A program made the translations under genes and the position numbers. A stretch of DNA of 64,000 bases from Leeuwenhoekiella nanhaiensis (GTDB lineage: Bacteria > Bacteroidota > Bacteroidia > Flavobacteriales > Flavobacteriaceae), in the NCBI RefSeq assembly GCF_002744755.1, contig NZ_KZ319287.1, positions 1 to 64,000 on the forward strand, in the 5' to 3' direction. The notes below the pieces were generated by a model. The model had not been told where the DNA came from, ran no database searches, and worked only from the letters and a program-made list of their open reading frames with translations. Positions 19,885 through 27,466 of the stretch are shown here, piece after piece; the stretch's first letter is position 1; each line of letters begins with the position of its first letter.

Positions 19885-21138
19885 TTAATCGCTTAACTTT
19901 TTAAATAAGATACAAGCATTATGACCTCCAAAACCAAAAGTGTTGCTCATCGCCACATTAACCTCACGCTTTTGTGCATTGTTTAAGGTTAAATTAAGTG
20001 ACCCGTCAATATTTTCATCAACTGTAGTATGATTAATTGTTGGAGGAACCAGACTGTGTTGCATTGCCAAAATAGAGGCGATGGCTTCGATAGCTCCTGC
20101 AGCTCCCAGTAAATGACCGGTCATTGACTTGGTTGAATTGATATTGATGTCTTTTGCGTGATCACCAAAAACTTTGGTAATCGCTTTTAGTTCTGCAACG
20201 TCTCCCAGAGGAGTTGAAGTACCGTGCGTGTTTATCGCATCTACTTCTTCGGGTTTTACGTTAGCATCGCGCAGGCAATTAAGCATTACACGCTCTACAC
20301 CTATCCCGTCAGGATGTGGTGCAGTCATGTGATACGCGTCGCTAGACATTCCGCCGCCCACAACTTCTGCGTAAATTTTTGCGCCTCGTGCTTTTGCGTG
20401 CTCATATTCTTCAAGAATAAGAGCTCCTGCACCTTCACCTAAGACAAATCCGTCACGAGTTGCATCAAAAGGTCTTGATGCAGTCTCCGGACTGTCATTA
20501 CGGGTGGAAAGGGCGTGCATCGCATTAAAACCGCCCATACCCGCTTTAGTAACTGCCGCCTCACTACCGCCGGTAACAATGATATCACAATGCCCTAAAC
20601 GAATGTAGTTTAGCGCATCAATCATTGCATTGGCTGATGAAGCACAAGCTGAAACCGTGGTATAGTTAGGCCCCATAAAACCGTGCTTGATCGAGATATT
20701 ACCGGGGGCGATATCTGCAATCATTTTAGGTATAAAAAACGGATTGAAACGCGGCGTGCCGTCACCTTCAGCGAAGTTGATCACCTCGTCTTGAAAAGTT
20801 TCCAGACCACCTATGCCGGCTCCCCAGATTACACCTATCCTAAATTTATCAACCTCATCAAGATTTATTCCGGCATCTGTTATTGCCTGATCTGAAGACA
20901 CCAATGCGTATTGCGCAAAACGGTCCAGTTTTCGGGCTTCCTTTCTGTCGAAATATTCTAGAGGATCGAAATTTTTGAGCTCACAAGCGAATTTTGTTTT
21001 AAACTTCTCTGTATCAAAATACGTGATTGGCGCACAGCCACTCTTACCCGTACTCAATCCTTCCCAATACTCTTCAATATTGTTCCCGATTGGGGTAAGC
21101 GCACCTAGACCTGTTACAACGACTCGCTTTAACTCCAT
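19885..21138 (-). CDS. fabF: 3-oxoacyl-ACP synthase II
   Basis: Condensing enzyme of fatty-acid elongation, 417 residues. The nucleophile is Cys165 in SACASSAN, and the two catalytic histidines are in NTHGTSTPLGD (around 305) and SMTGHLLGAAGA (around 340). A FGFGGHN motif closes the active site near the C-terminus. It extends acyl-ACP with malonyl-ACP and would use the carrier protein encoded 19 nt upstream. Length and motifs are complete. Confidence 0.96.
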   Translation of the reverse strand: MELKRVVVTGLGALTPIGNNIEEYWEGLSTGKSGCAPITYFDTEKFKTKFACELKNFDPLEYFDRKEARKLDRFAQYALVSSDQAITDAGINLDEVDKFRIGVIWGAGIGGLETFQDEVINFAEGDGTPRFNPFFIPKMIADIAPGNISIKHGFMGPNYTTVSACASSANAMIDALNYIRLGHCDIIVTGGSEAAVTKAGMGGFNAMHALSTRNDSPETASRPFDATRDGFVLGEGAGALILEEYEHAKARGAKIYAEVVGGGMSSDAYHMTAPHPDGIGVERVMLNCLRDANVKPEEVDAINTHGTSTPLGDVAELKAITKVFGDHAKDININSTKSMTGHLLGAAGAIEAIASILAMQHSLVPPTINHTTVDENIDGSLNLTLNNAQKREVNVAMSNTFGFGGHNACILFKKLSD

Positions 21139-21157
21139 AAGGTAATTTGCTTTCTTC

Positions 21158-21391
21158 TTACTTTGCTTCTTCTATATAGGAAATAGCTTGACCTACAGTA
21201 GCTATATTTTCTGCCTGGTCGTCTGGAATCTGAATGTCAAATTCTTTTTCAAACTCCATAATTAGCTCAACTGTATCTAATGAGTCTGCTCCCAGGTCAT
21301 TAGTGAAGCTTGCTTCAGCTACAACCTCGTTCTCATCAACGCCTAATTTATCTACGATGATGGCTTTTACTCTTGATGCAATGTCTGACAT
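21158..21391 (-). CDS. acpP: Acyl carrier protein
   Basis: A 77-residue acidic four-helix carrier protein. Ser37 in [15 protein letters not shown] is the site of the 4'-phosphopantetheine arm. It holds growing acyl chains during fatty-acid synthesis and also supplies acyl groups for lipid A. It is the first gene of the minus-strand cluster acpP-fabF-rnc-IPExxVDY-pyk and is preceded by a good -7 box. Confidence 0.97.
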   Translation of the reverse strand: MSDIASRVKAIIVDKLGVDENEVVAEASFTNDLGADSLDTVELIMEFEKEFDIQIPDDQAENIATVGQAISYIEEAK

Positions 21392-21421
21392 AATATTTAA
21401 TTTTAAATTTTAATTAGGAGG

Positions 21422-21429
21422 CAAAAATA
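21422..21429 (-). promoter_or_regulatory. -7 box (TATTTTTG) of acpP
   Basis: On the minus strand TATTTTTG lies 30 nt before the acpP start and fits TAnnTTTG. The triplet at the -33 distance is TGG rather than TTG, so only the -7 half is convincing. Confidence 0.5.
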
Positions 21430-21569
21430 GCAAACTTTACCGTTTTACCACATTACCAGTCTAAAATGTGTCGTTAATTTAAGTATTTAGTTTTTAAGTA
21501 TAGGCCAAAAGAGGCTTTTTAAACAAAATATTATCCGTTGTTTTGCAGCCTTACAACACTACATTTCTT

Positions 21570-22136
21570 ATGAAACGAATTGTACTATTTGCCTCCGGAA
21601 GTGGCACAAACGCCCAGCGCATTATCGAATATTTTAAAGATCATACTGATATAGAAGTCGTTTTGGTACTTAGTAATAAGCCCAAAGCTCAGGTGCTGGA
21701 GCGCGCCACCAGACTAAAGGTTAGTGCGTTTAGTTTTAACCGAACGGCTTTTTACGACAGCAGTCAGGTTTTAGATTTACTCAAGCTCAACAAACCAGAT
21801 CTTATTGTACTCGCGGGCTTTTTATGGCTGATGCCTGAATCTATCATAAAAGCTTTTTCCGGTAAAATCATCAACATTCACCCGGCATTGCTTCCGGCGT
21901 ATGGTGGTAAAGGTATGTATGGCTCGCACGTTCACGAGGCTGTTGTTGCCGCAGGCGAAAAGGAATCGGGTATCACCATACACGAGGTCACCGAAGAATA
22001 CGACAGGGGCAGCATCCTGTTTCAGGCTAAAACAGCACTCACAAAGGAAGAGACTCCGGTAAGCCTGGCAGCAAAGATTCACGAATTGGAATACGAGCAT
22101 TTTCCGCAGGTGATCGAAACGTTTTTGAATAAATAG
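21570..22136 (+). CDS. purN: Phosphoribosylglycinamide formyltransferase
   Basis: Third step of purine synthesis, transferring a formyl group from 10-formyl-tetrahydrofolate to GAR. It is 188 residues from the ATG at 21570; a TTG 27 nt upstream is a less likely start because it would precede the first beta-strand MKRIVLFASGSGTN. The phosphate loop GSGTN and the catalytic Asn-x-His in INIHPALLPAYGGKGMYG are present, as is the late acidic motif EYDRGSILFQ. It is divergent from acpP and followed by a short repeat region. Confidence 0.93.
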   Translation: MKRIVLFASGSGTNAQRIIEYFKDHTDIEVVLVLSNKPKAQVLERATRLKVSAFSFNRTAFYDSSQVLDLLKLNKPDLIVLAGFLWLMPESIIKAFSGKIINIHPALLPAYGGKGMYGSHVHEAVVAAGEKESGITIHEVTEEYDRGSILFQAKTALTKEETPVSLAAKIHELEYEHFPQVIETFLNK

Positions 22137-22140
22137 TGAA

Positions 22141-22239
22141 GATTTCCGTCGAAGCCTGTACTGAAGAATCGAAGTACACAGATAAAAGCGATTGCAGTAA
22201 GAGATTTCCGCCGAAGCCTGTGCTGAGGAATCGAAGTGC
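22141..22239. repeat. Two 37-bp direct repeats, 62-bp period
   Basis: Units at 22141-22177 and 22203-22239 both begin GATTTCCG and continue CGAAGCCTGT, differing at about five of 37 positions, mostly transitions. They fill the purN-rnhA gap. The CGAAGCCTGTnCTGAnGAATCGAAG core looks like a flavobacterial intergenic repeat, and each unit contains short TTCG/CGAA self-complementary segments. Confidence 0.65.
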
Positions 22240-22260
22240 GGAAATGAAAAAAAGTTTTTA

Positions 22261-22896
22261 ATGGGTAAGAAAGAAAAGTTTTACGTTGTTTGGCAAGGCA
22301 AAAAGCCGGGTATTTATACCACCTGGAAAGATTGCAAGGCTATGATAGACGGGTATGCCGGAGCTCAGTACAAATCGTTCTCCAGTTTTCCGGAAGCCAA
22401 AGCTGCCTACAACAAAGACTATAATGACGTAAAAGGAAGTTCGAAATCCAAAAAAGTACTTTCCGCCGCCGAAAAGGAAAAATATGGCGAACCTAATTTG
22501 TATTCCATCGCAGTAGACGCGGCCAGCTCAGGCAATCCCGGCAAAATGGAATACCGAGGGGTTGATACGCAGACCGGAAAACAGCTTTTTCATCAGGGTC
22601 CATTTATGCAGGGCACTAACAATATAGGTGAGTTTTTGGCACTGGTGCACGGGCTTGCCTACCTCAAGAAAAAAAACAGCGACCGTATTATTTATTCCGA
22701 TTCCCGAATTGCAATAGGCTGGGTAAAAAAGAAGAAATGCAATACCAAGCTCACCGAAAATTCTAAAAACAAGGACGTTTACGATTTGGTACGCCGTGCA
22801 GAGCTTTGGCTTCAGAACAATACCTATAAAACGGTAATCGTAAAATGGGAAACTAAAGCCTGGGGTGAAATCCCGGCAGACTTTGGCCGTAAATAA
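22261..22896 (+). CDS. rnhA: Ribonuclease H1 with viroplasmin domain
   Basis: A 211-residue RNase HI that cuts RNA in RNA-DNA hybrids. The first 55 residues form a caulimovirus viroplasmin-like hybrid-binding domain (FYVVWQGKKPGIYTTW), joined by a Ser/Lys-rich linker to the catalytic domain. Catalytic carboxylates are Asp86 in AVDAASSGNPG, Glu124 in NNIGEF and Asp147 in IIYSDSR; the fourth Asp is likely the one in PADFGRK near the C-terminus. This two-domain form is common in Bacteroidota. Confidence 0.9.
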   Translation: MGKKEKFYVVWQGKKPGIYTTWKDCKAMIDGYAGAQYKSFSSFPEAKAAYNKDYNDVKGSSKSKKVLSAAEKEKYGEPNLYSIAVDAASSGNPGKMEYRGVDTQTGKQLFHQGPFMQGTNNIGEFLALVHGLAYLKKKNSDRIIYSDSRIAIGWVKKKKCNTKLTENSKNKDVYDLVRRAELWLQNNTYKTVIVKWETKAWGEIPADFGRK

Positions 22897-23034
22897 CCTG
22901 CTCAGAGTATCTTTTTGAGCCCTCAATCCCCACCAAACCTGTTGTTTTACAACGTATCAAGTTATTGACCTGGTCTTGAGGTAAGTTTAACGTCTATCTA
23001 CCGACCATTGTTTACGAAAGCGCAAGCAAAACTG

Positions 23035-23042
23035 TATATTTG
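23035..23042 (+). promoter_or_regulatory. -7 box (TATATTTG) of the PfkB gene
   Basis: TATATTTG matches the -7 consensus exactly and lies 14 nt before the ATG at 23057. A TTG at 23008-23010 is 24 nt upstream, slightly beyond the normal spacing. Confidence 0.5.
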
Positions 23043-23056
23043 CAAAAAATTTTTTA

Positions 23057-23980
23057 ATGCAAAAAATGGTAATTGTAGGCACCTGTGCCTTTGATGAGAT
23101 CGAATCCCCTTTTGGTAAAACCGGAAAAATTCTGGGTGGTGCCGGTACCTTTATTGGTCTGGCCGCCTCAAATTTTGAAGTCGACCAGGCTATCGTGTCT
23201 GTTGTTGGTTCCGATTTTCCGCAGGAATATATTGATCTTCTAAAAAACAGAGGTATCAATATGGAAGGGCTTGAGGTAGTAAAAAACGGAAAAACTTTTT
23301 TCTGGAAAGGCCGCTATCATAACGACCTGAATTCACGAGATACCTTAATTACCGAACTCAATACGCTTGCAGATTTTAATCCCGTAGTGCCCGAAGGGTA
23401 TCGCGATGCTGAAGTGGTGGTATTGGGTAATTTGCACCCACTGGTTCAGCTTTCGGTTTTAGAACAGATGAATCAAAAGCCTAAGCTTGCCATTCTGGAC
23501 ACCATGAATTTCTGGATGGACAGTGCTTTGGAAGATCTTAAAAAAGTAATTGCCCGAGTAGATGTGATTACCATAAATGATGAAGAAGCCCGTCAACTAA
23601 GCGGGGAATATTCTCTGGTTGTTGCAGCGCAAAAAATTTCGGCAATGGGCCCGCGCTATGTAGTGATCAAAAAAGGAGAGCACGGCGCTTTGTTATTTGA
23701 AGGCAAAAAAATCTTCTTTGCACCCGCTCTTCCCCTGGAGGAAGTTTTTGACCCTACCGGAGCAGGAGACACCTTTGCGGGTGGCTTTGCAGGCCATTTA
23801 GCCAGCAGCGGGGATTACTCATTTGAAAACATGAAACGTGCGATTATTTACGGCTCCAATCTGGCTTCGTTCTGTGTAGAAAAATTTGGTACAGAGCGCA
23901 TGCAGCAGCTTAGGCCCGAAGAAATCGAGACACGCCTGCATAAATTTAAAGCCTTAACGCAATTTAATTTAGACCTATAA
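23057..23980 (+). CDS. PfkB family carbohydrate/nucleoside kinase
   Basis: A ribokinase-like kinase of 307 residues. The N-terminal substrate region GKILGGAGTFIG and the anion-hole/catalytic motif DPTGAGDTFAGGF (residues 232-244, base Asp238) are intact. Family members phosphorylate sugars or nucleosides such as ribose, adenosine or inosine. The next gene on the same strand encodes a PurF-like phosphoribosyl enzyme, so a nucleoside or ribose substrate is plausible, but the sequence does not decide this. Confidence 0.85.
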   Translation: MQKMVIVGTCAFDEIESPFGKTGKILGGAGTFIGLAASNFEVDQAIVSVVGSDFPQEYIDLLKNRGINMEGLEVVKNGKTFFWKGRYHNDLNSRDTLITELNTLADFNPVVPEGYRDAEVVVLGNLHPLVQLSVLEQMNQKPKLAILDTMNFWMDSALEDLKKVIARVDVITINDEEARQLSGEYSLVVAAQKISAMGPRYVVIKKGEHGALLFEGKKIFFAPALPLEEVFDPTGAGDTFAGGFAGHLASSGDYSFENMKRAIIYGSNLASFCVEKFGTERMQQLRPEEIETRLHKFKALTQFNLDL

Positions 23981-23986
23981 AAACCC

Positions 23987-24014
23987 GCGCCCTCTTCTTA
24001 ACCGAAGGGGGCGC
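23987..24014 (+). other. Strong hairpin between PfkB and PurF-like genes
   Basis: GCGCCCTCTTC (23987-23997) pairs with GAAGGGGGCGC (24004-24014) around a 6-nt loop: 11 pairs including one G-T wobble. No T-run follows on either strand, so it is not a standard terminator. It sits 17 nt before the PurF-like start and could affect mRNA stability or translation. Confidence 0.5.
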
Positions 24015-24031
24015 AAACATTACACTAAGCT

Positions 24032-25930
24032 ATGAGTGACGCCATTAAGCATGAATGCGGAATTTCATTAATACGCCTCCTAAAACCTCTTGAGTATTAC
24101 AAGGAAAAATACGGGACCGCATTTTATGGAGTAAATAAAATGTACCTGATGATGGAAAAGCAGCACAACCGCGGTCAGGACGGTGCCGGCTTTGCCAGCA
24201 TAAAGCTCAATATGGCTCCGGGTGAGCGCTACATTAGCAGACAGCGCTCTGTTGCCCAGCAGCCCATACAGGATATTTTCGCTCAGATAAACACCCGTAT
24301 CAACGAGGTGATGCGCGAAAACCCGGAATATGCAGAGGATGTTGCGCTACAGAAAAGACACGTCCCTTATATTGGCGAGTTACTTTTGGGTCACGTGCGC
24401 TACGGTACTTTCGGTAAAAACAGTGTTGAGAGTGTTCACCCGTTTTTAAGACAAAACAACTGGATGCACCGCAACCTTATTGTTGCCGGTAACTTTAATA
24501 TGACCAATGTTTTTCAGCTTTTTAATAAGTTGGTAGAACTGGGTCAGCATCCAAAGGAAAAGGCAGATACCATCACCGTGATGGAAAAAATAGGTCACTT
24601 TCTGGATGACGCGGTTGCGAAAGTTTACAAAAAGCTCAAAAAGGAAGGCTATTCCAAATTTGAAGCCTCACCACAAATTGCAGAGCGTCTTAACGTCGCT
24701 AAAATCCTGAAGAAAGCCTCCAAAGACTGGGATGGTGGTTATGCAATGGCCGGTCTTCTGGGGCACGGAGATTCATTTGTATTGCGCGATCCTTCGGGGA
24801 TACGTCCTGCCTATTACTATAAAGATGATGAAGTAGTAGTAATCGCCAGCGAGCGCCCCGTTATTCAAACGGTTTTCAATGCAAAATTTGAAGACGTGCA
24901 CGAGCTTGATCCGGGTCACGCCATGATCATTAAAAAAAGTGGATCGACCTCTATTGAAAAAATTCAGGAGCCTCACGAGCGTAAAGCCTGCTCTTTTGAA
25001 CGCATTTATTTCTCAAGAGGAAGCGATGCTGAGATTTATCAGGAACGAAAGGAACTGGGACGTTTGCTCATGCCCGAAGTTTTGAAGCACATTGACCACG
25101 ATACACAAAACACAGTATTCAGCTATATACCTAACACCGCCGAAACTTCATTTTACGGTATGGTTGAGGCTGCACAGGCAGAGCTCGATAAGCAAAAGGC
25201 AGATGAGATTTTGTCGCGCAGAAATGAACTCGATAAAGCCGGACTCGAAGAAATTCTTTCTAAAAAACTACGCACCGAGAAGATTGCGATTAAAGATGTA
25301 AAACTGCGCACCTTCATAACCGAAGATAGTAGCCGAGATGATTTGGTTGCCCACGTCTATGATGTGACTTATGGTGTGGTTAAAGAAACTGATAATCTGG
25401 TTATCATTGACGACAGTATCGTACGCGGAACGACCTTAAAGAAGAGTATCATAAAGATGCTTTCTCGACTCAATCCAAAAAAGATTGTGGTGGTATCTTC
25501 TGCTCCGCAAATACGCTACCCGGATTGCTATGGTATTGATATGGCCAAGCTACAGGACTTTATTGCCTTTAGAGCCGCTGTTGACTTGCTTAAAGAAAAC
25601 GGAAAAGAACACATTATTGATGACGTTTATCAAAAATGCCTGAGTCAGGTTGACTTTGAGGACAAAGAGGTGATCAATTATGTAAAAGAAGTGTATGAGC
25701 CCTTTACAGACGAGGAAATTTCTGAGAGGATCGCTCAATTGTTAAAAGACGAAACTATTAAACCCGAGGTAAGTGTTATTTATCAAAAAGTTGATAATCT
25801 GCACAAGGCATGTCCTAAAAACCTGGGAGACTGGTACTTTACAGGAGACTACCCAACTGCAGGAGGTAATCGCGTGGTAAACCGTGCTTTTATCAATTAT
25901 GTAGAGGGAAATTTAAAAAGAGCGTATTAA
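24032..25930 (+). CDS. PurF-like amidophosphoribosyltransferase
   Basis: A 632-residue protein combining an N-terminal Ntn-type glutamine amidotransferase domain and a C-terminal phosphoribosyltransferase domain. The nucleophile candidate is Cys9 in HECGISL, so an 8-residue propeptide must be removed. EKQHNRGQDGAGF and HVRYGTFGK are glutaminase motifs. The PRPP loop is IIDDSIVRGTT around Asp460-Asp461. It is well over 100 residues longer than typical PurF (near 470-510); extra sequence lies between the glutaminase motifs and around residues 370-440. Bacteroidota often carry such a long form beside a canonical PurF, so the exact reaction is uncertain. It lies next to a PfkB kinase gene. Confidence 0.8.
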   Translation: MSDAIKHECGISLIRLLKPLEYYKEKYGTAFYGVNKMYLMMEKQHNRGQDGAGFASIKLNMAPGERYISRQRSVAQQPIQDIFAQINTRINEVMRENPEYAEDVALQKRHVPYIGELLLGHVRYGTFGKNSVESVHPFLRQNNWMHRNLIVAGNFNMTNVFQLFNKLVELGQHPKEKADTITVMEKIGHFLDDAVAKVYKKLKKEGYSKFEASPQIAERLNVAKILKKASKDWDGGYAMAGLLGHGDSFVLRDPSGIRPAYYYKDDEVVVIASERPVIQTVFNAKFEDVHELDPGHAMIIKKSGSTSIEKIQEPHERKACSFERIYFSRGSDAEIYQERKELGRLLMPEVLKHIDHDTQNTVFSYIPNTAETSFYGMVEAAQAELDKQKADEILSRRNELDKAGLEEILSKKLRTEKIAIKDVKLRTFITEDSSRDDLVAHVYDVTYGVVKETDNLVIIDDSIVRGTTLKKSIIKMLSRLNPKKIVVVSSAPQIRYPDCYGIDMAKLQDFIAFRAAVDLLKENGKEHIIDDVYQKCLSQVDFEDKEVINYVKEVYEPFTDEEISERIAQLLKDETIKPEVSVIYQKVDNLHKACPKNLGDWYFTGDYPTAGGNRVVNRAFINYVEGNLKRAY

Positions 25931-26065
25931 AAGCACTCTTCAACTGATAATAACGCATTTGGTCTAAAAGTTTTGGTAGCTAGACCTTCATTGTAATACT
26001 TTAGTATCTGCCATAACATAAGTAGGTTAAGTTCATGGTAGATTTGGGGCAAAAAAGGTGGATTT

Positions 26066-26384
26066 CTTCCACCTTTTTTATTTGCACCAAATCGGCGTGG
26101 CGAGCTTACCACGACTGTATTTAGGATTAAAAGGCCCTTAAGAAAGCTCCTGAAAATCAAAAACACCAACACAAGGCAGCGAGCCGTTTCCCACTCCTGT
26201 AATTTTCCATCTTTTTTATTTGTACCAAATCGGGGTGGAGAGCTTAGCAAGACTGTATTTAGGATTATAAAGCCCATAAGAACCCTCTAGAAAACCAAAA
26301 GCCCCAGAACAAGGCAGCGAGCCGTTCCCCAATCCAGTGTTCTTCCTCCTTTTTTATTTGGCCCAAGTTGGGGTGGCGAGCAAA
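26066..26384. repeat. Tandem repeat, 138-bp period, about 2.3 copies
   Basis: Units start near 26066, 26204 and 26342 (the third is partial). Landmarks recur at exactly 138 bp: CTTTTTTATTT begins at 26073, 26211 and 26349, each followed by an ACCAAnTnGGnGTGG segment, then ACTGTATTTAGGATTA and CAAGGCAGCGAGCCGTT in the two full units. The repeat fills part of the 766-bp gap between the PurF-like gene and sodB. The 46-codon period keeps a minus-strand frame partly open, but the encoded peptides have no family resemblance and I do not call genes. Confidence 0.8.
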
Positions 26385-26502
26385 TCGAAATCTTAATAAA
26401 CTTCTTCAATTTTAACCGCAAAACAAATCTGAAACGAGAGCGAACCTTTACGGTATACCTTGATTTCTTTCTACTTGTATAAGTTATTCCCGATTTTAAA
26501 AA

Positions 26503-26612
26503 TGCGTGAGGGATAGTAGCGGAAAGCCCGCAGCCCTCTTGAGGGGCGAGGAATTGCAGCGCATAGCCTGCCTTTACCGGCAGGCAGGCCCGACCTGAAA
26601 GGGCACGCCCTA
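26503..26612. repeat. Foldable flavobacterial-type intergenic repeat with palindromic core
   Basis: The unit opens TGCGTGAGGGATAGTAGCGG and closes GAAAGGGCACGCCC; the ends pair (GCGTG 26504-26508 with CACGC 26604-26608) and several internal G/C-rich arms are complementary. A palindrome interrupts it at 26566-26589 (arms GCCTGCCT and AGGCAGGC). From memory, closely similar sequences are scattered between genes in many Flavobacteriaceae; this recollection is not checked. It lies about 85 nt beyond the sodB stop. Confidence 0.6.
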
Positions 26613-26651
26613 TAAAAAGAGACTTCACCAAAACTTTAATTTTGACATAAA

Positions 26652-26677
26652 AAAACCCGGTCATTCAACCGGGTTTT
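26652..26677 (-). terminator. Terminator of sodB
   Basis: AAAACCCGGT (26652-26661) and ACCGGGTTTT (26668-26677) form a perfect 10-bp stem with a 6-nt loop. On the minus strand it is followed by more Ts, 20 nt after the sodB stop. Confidence 0.85.
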
Positions 26678-26696
26678 CCAAATCAGTTAGTTCTGA

Positions 26697-27305
26697 TTAT
26701 TTATTTTGAGCATAACGACTGGAAACTTCTTTCCAGTTGATTACATTAAAGAATGCTTCAACATACTCAGGTCTTTTGTTTTGATATTTTAGGTAATACG
26801 CATGCTCCCAAACATCAAGTCCAAGAATTGGAGTACCTCCACAGCCTACGCCCGGCATAAGTGGGTTATCCTGATTTGGAGTAGAGCATACTTCTACCTT
26901 TCCGCCTTCGTGAACACATAACCAGGCCCATCCTGAACCAAACTGTCCACCTGCGGCTGATGAAAATTTATCTTTAAACGCTTCAAATGAACCAAAAGCT
27001 GCGTTGATTGCATCTGCAAGTTCACCACTAGGCTCCCCACCGCCGTCTGGAGACATTACATCCCAGAACAGGCTGTGATTGTAAAAACCACCTCCATTGT
27101 TGCGTACTGCGCTATTTGACATATCCAGGTTGATCAGGATATTTTCAATGGTTTTACCTTCAAGGTCTGTACCTTCGATAGCAGCATTTAATTTGCTGGT
27201 ATACCCGGCGTGGTGTTTATCGTGATGAATTTCCATAGTTTGAGCATCAATATGAGGCTCTAATGCGTCTTTTGCATATTTTAATTTCGGAAGTTGAAAT
27301 GACAT
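26697..27305 (-). CDS. sodB: Superoxide dismutase, Fe/Mn family
   Basis: A 202-residue cytoplasmic superoxide dismutase that converts superoxide to oxygen and hydrogen peroxide. I start at the ATG at 27305 ([11 protein letters not shown]), the standard family N-terminus; the frame stays open 72 nt further, across the promoter. Metal ligands are His27 in MEIHHDKHH, a His in YNHSLFW near residue 79, and the Asp and His of LDVWEHAYY. Sequence alone does not settle iron versus manganese. A good -7 box precedes it and a perfect hairpin terminator follows. Confidence 0.95.
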   Translation of the reverse strand: MSFQLPKLKYAKDALEPHIDAQTMEIHHDKHHAGYTSKLNAAIEGTDLEGKTIENILINLDMSNSAVRNNGGGFYNHSLFWDVMSPDGGGEPSGELADAINAAFGSFEAFKDKFSSAAGGQFGSGWAWLCVHEGGKVEVCSTPNQDNPLMPGVGCGGTPILGLDVWEHAYYLKYQNKRPEYVEAFFNVINWKEVSSRYAQNK

Positions 27306-27340
27306 ATGTATGATTTTTTCGTTAATATATAGTTCTAGCT

Positions 27341-27348
27341 CAAAGATA
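27341..27348 (-). promoter_or_regulatory. -7 box (TATCTTTG) of sodB
   Basis: On the minus strand TATCTTTG matches the Bacteroidota -7 consensus and lies 35 nt before the chosen sodB ATG, which supports the shorter start. Confidence 0.55.
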
Positions 27349-27466
27349 ACAATAACAGGAGCGTATCGAAAGTTCACGATGTTATAATACTCTTAAGGTT
27401 TAGGCCCTTAGAGCCTGCAGGCTATATTTGGGTTGAGATGGCTGCAAGAATTAGTATCTTCATCCT

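Noticed and set aside
25927-26664. Two minus-strand ORFs of 116 and 125 codons in the PurF-like/sodB gap
   Set aside because: They are created by the 138-bp repeat, whose period is a multiple of three. The peptides repeat with it and show no domain, signal or family resemblance.
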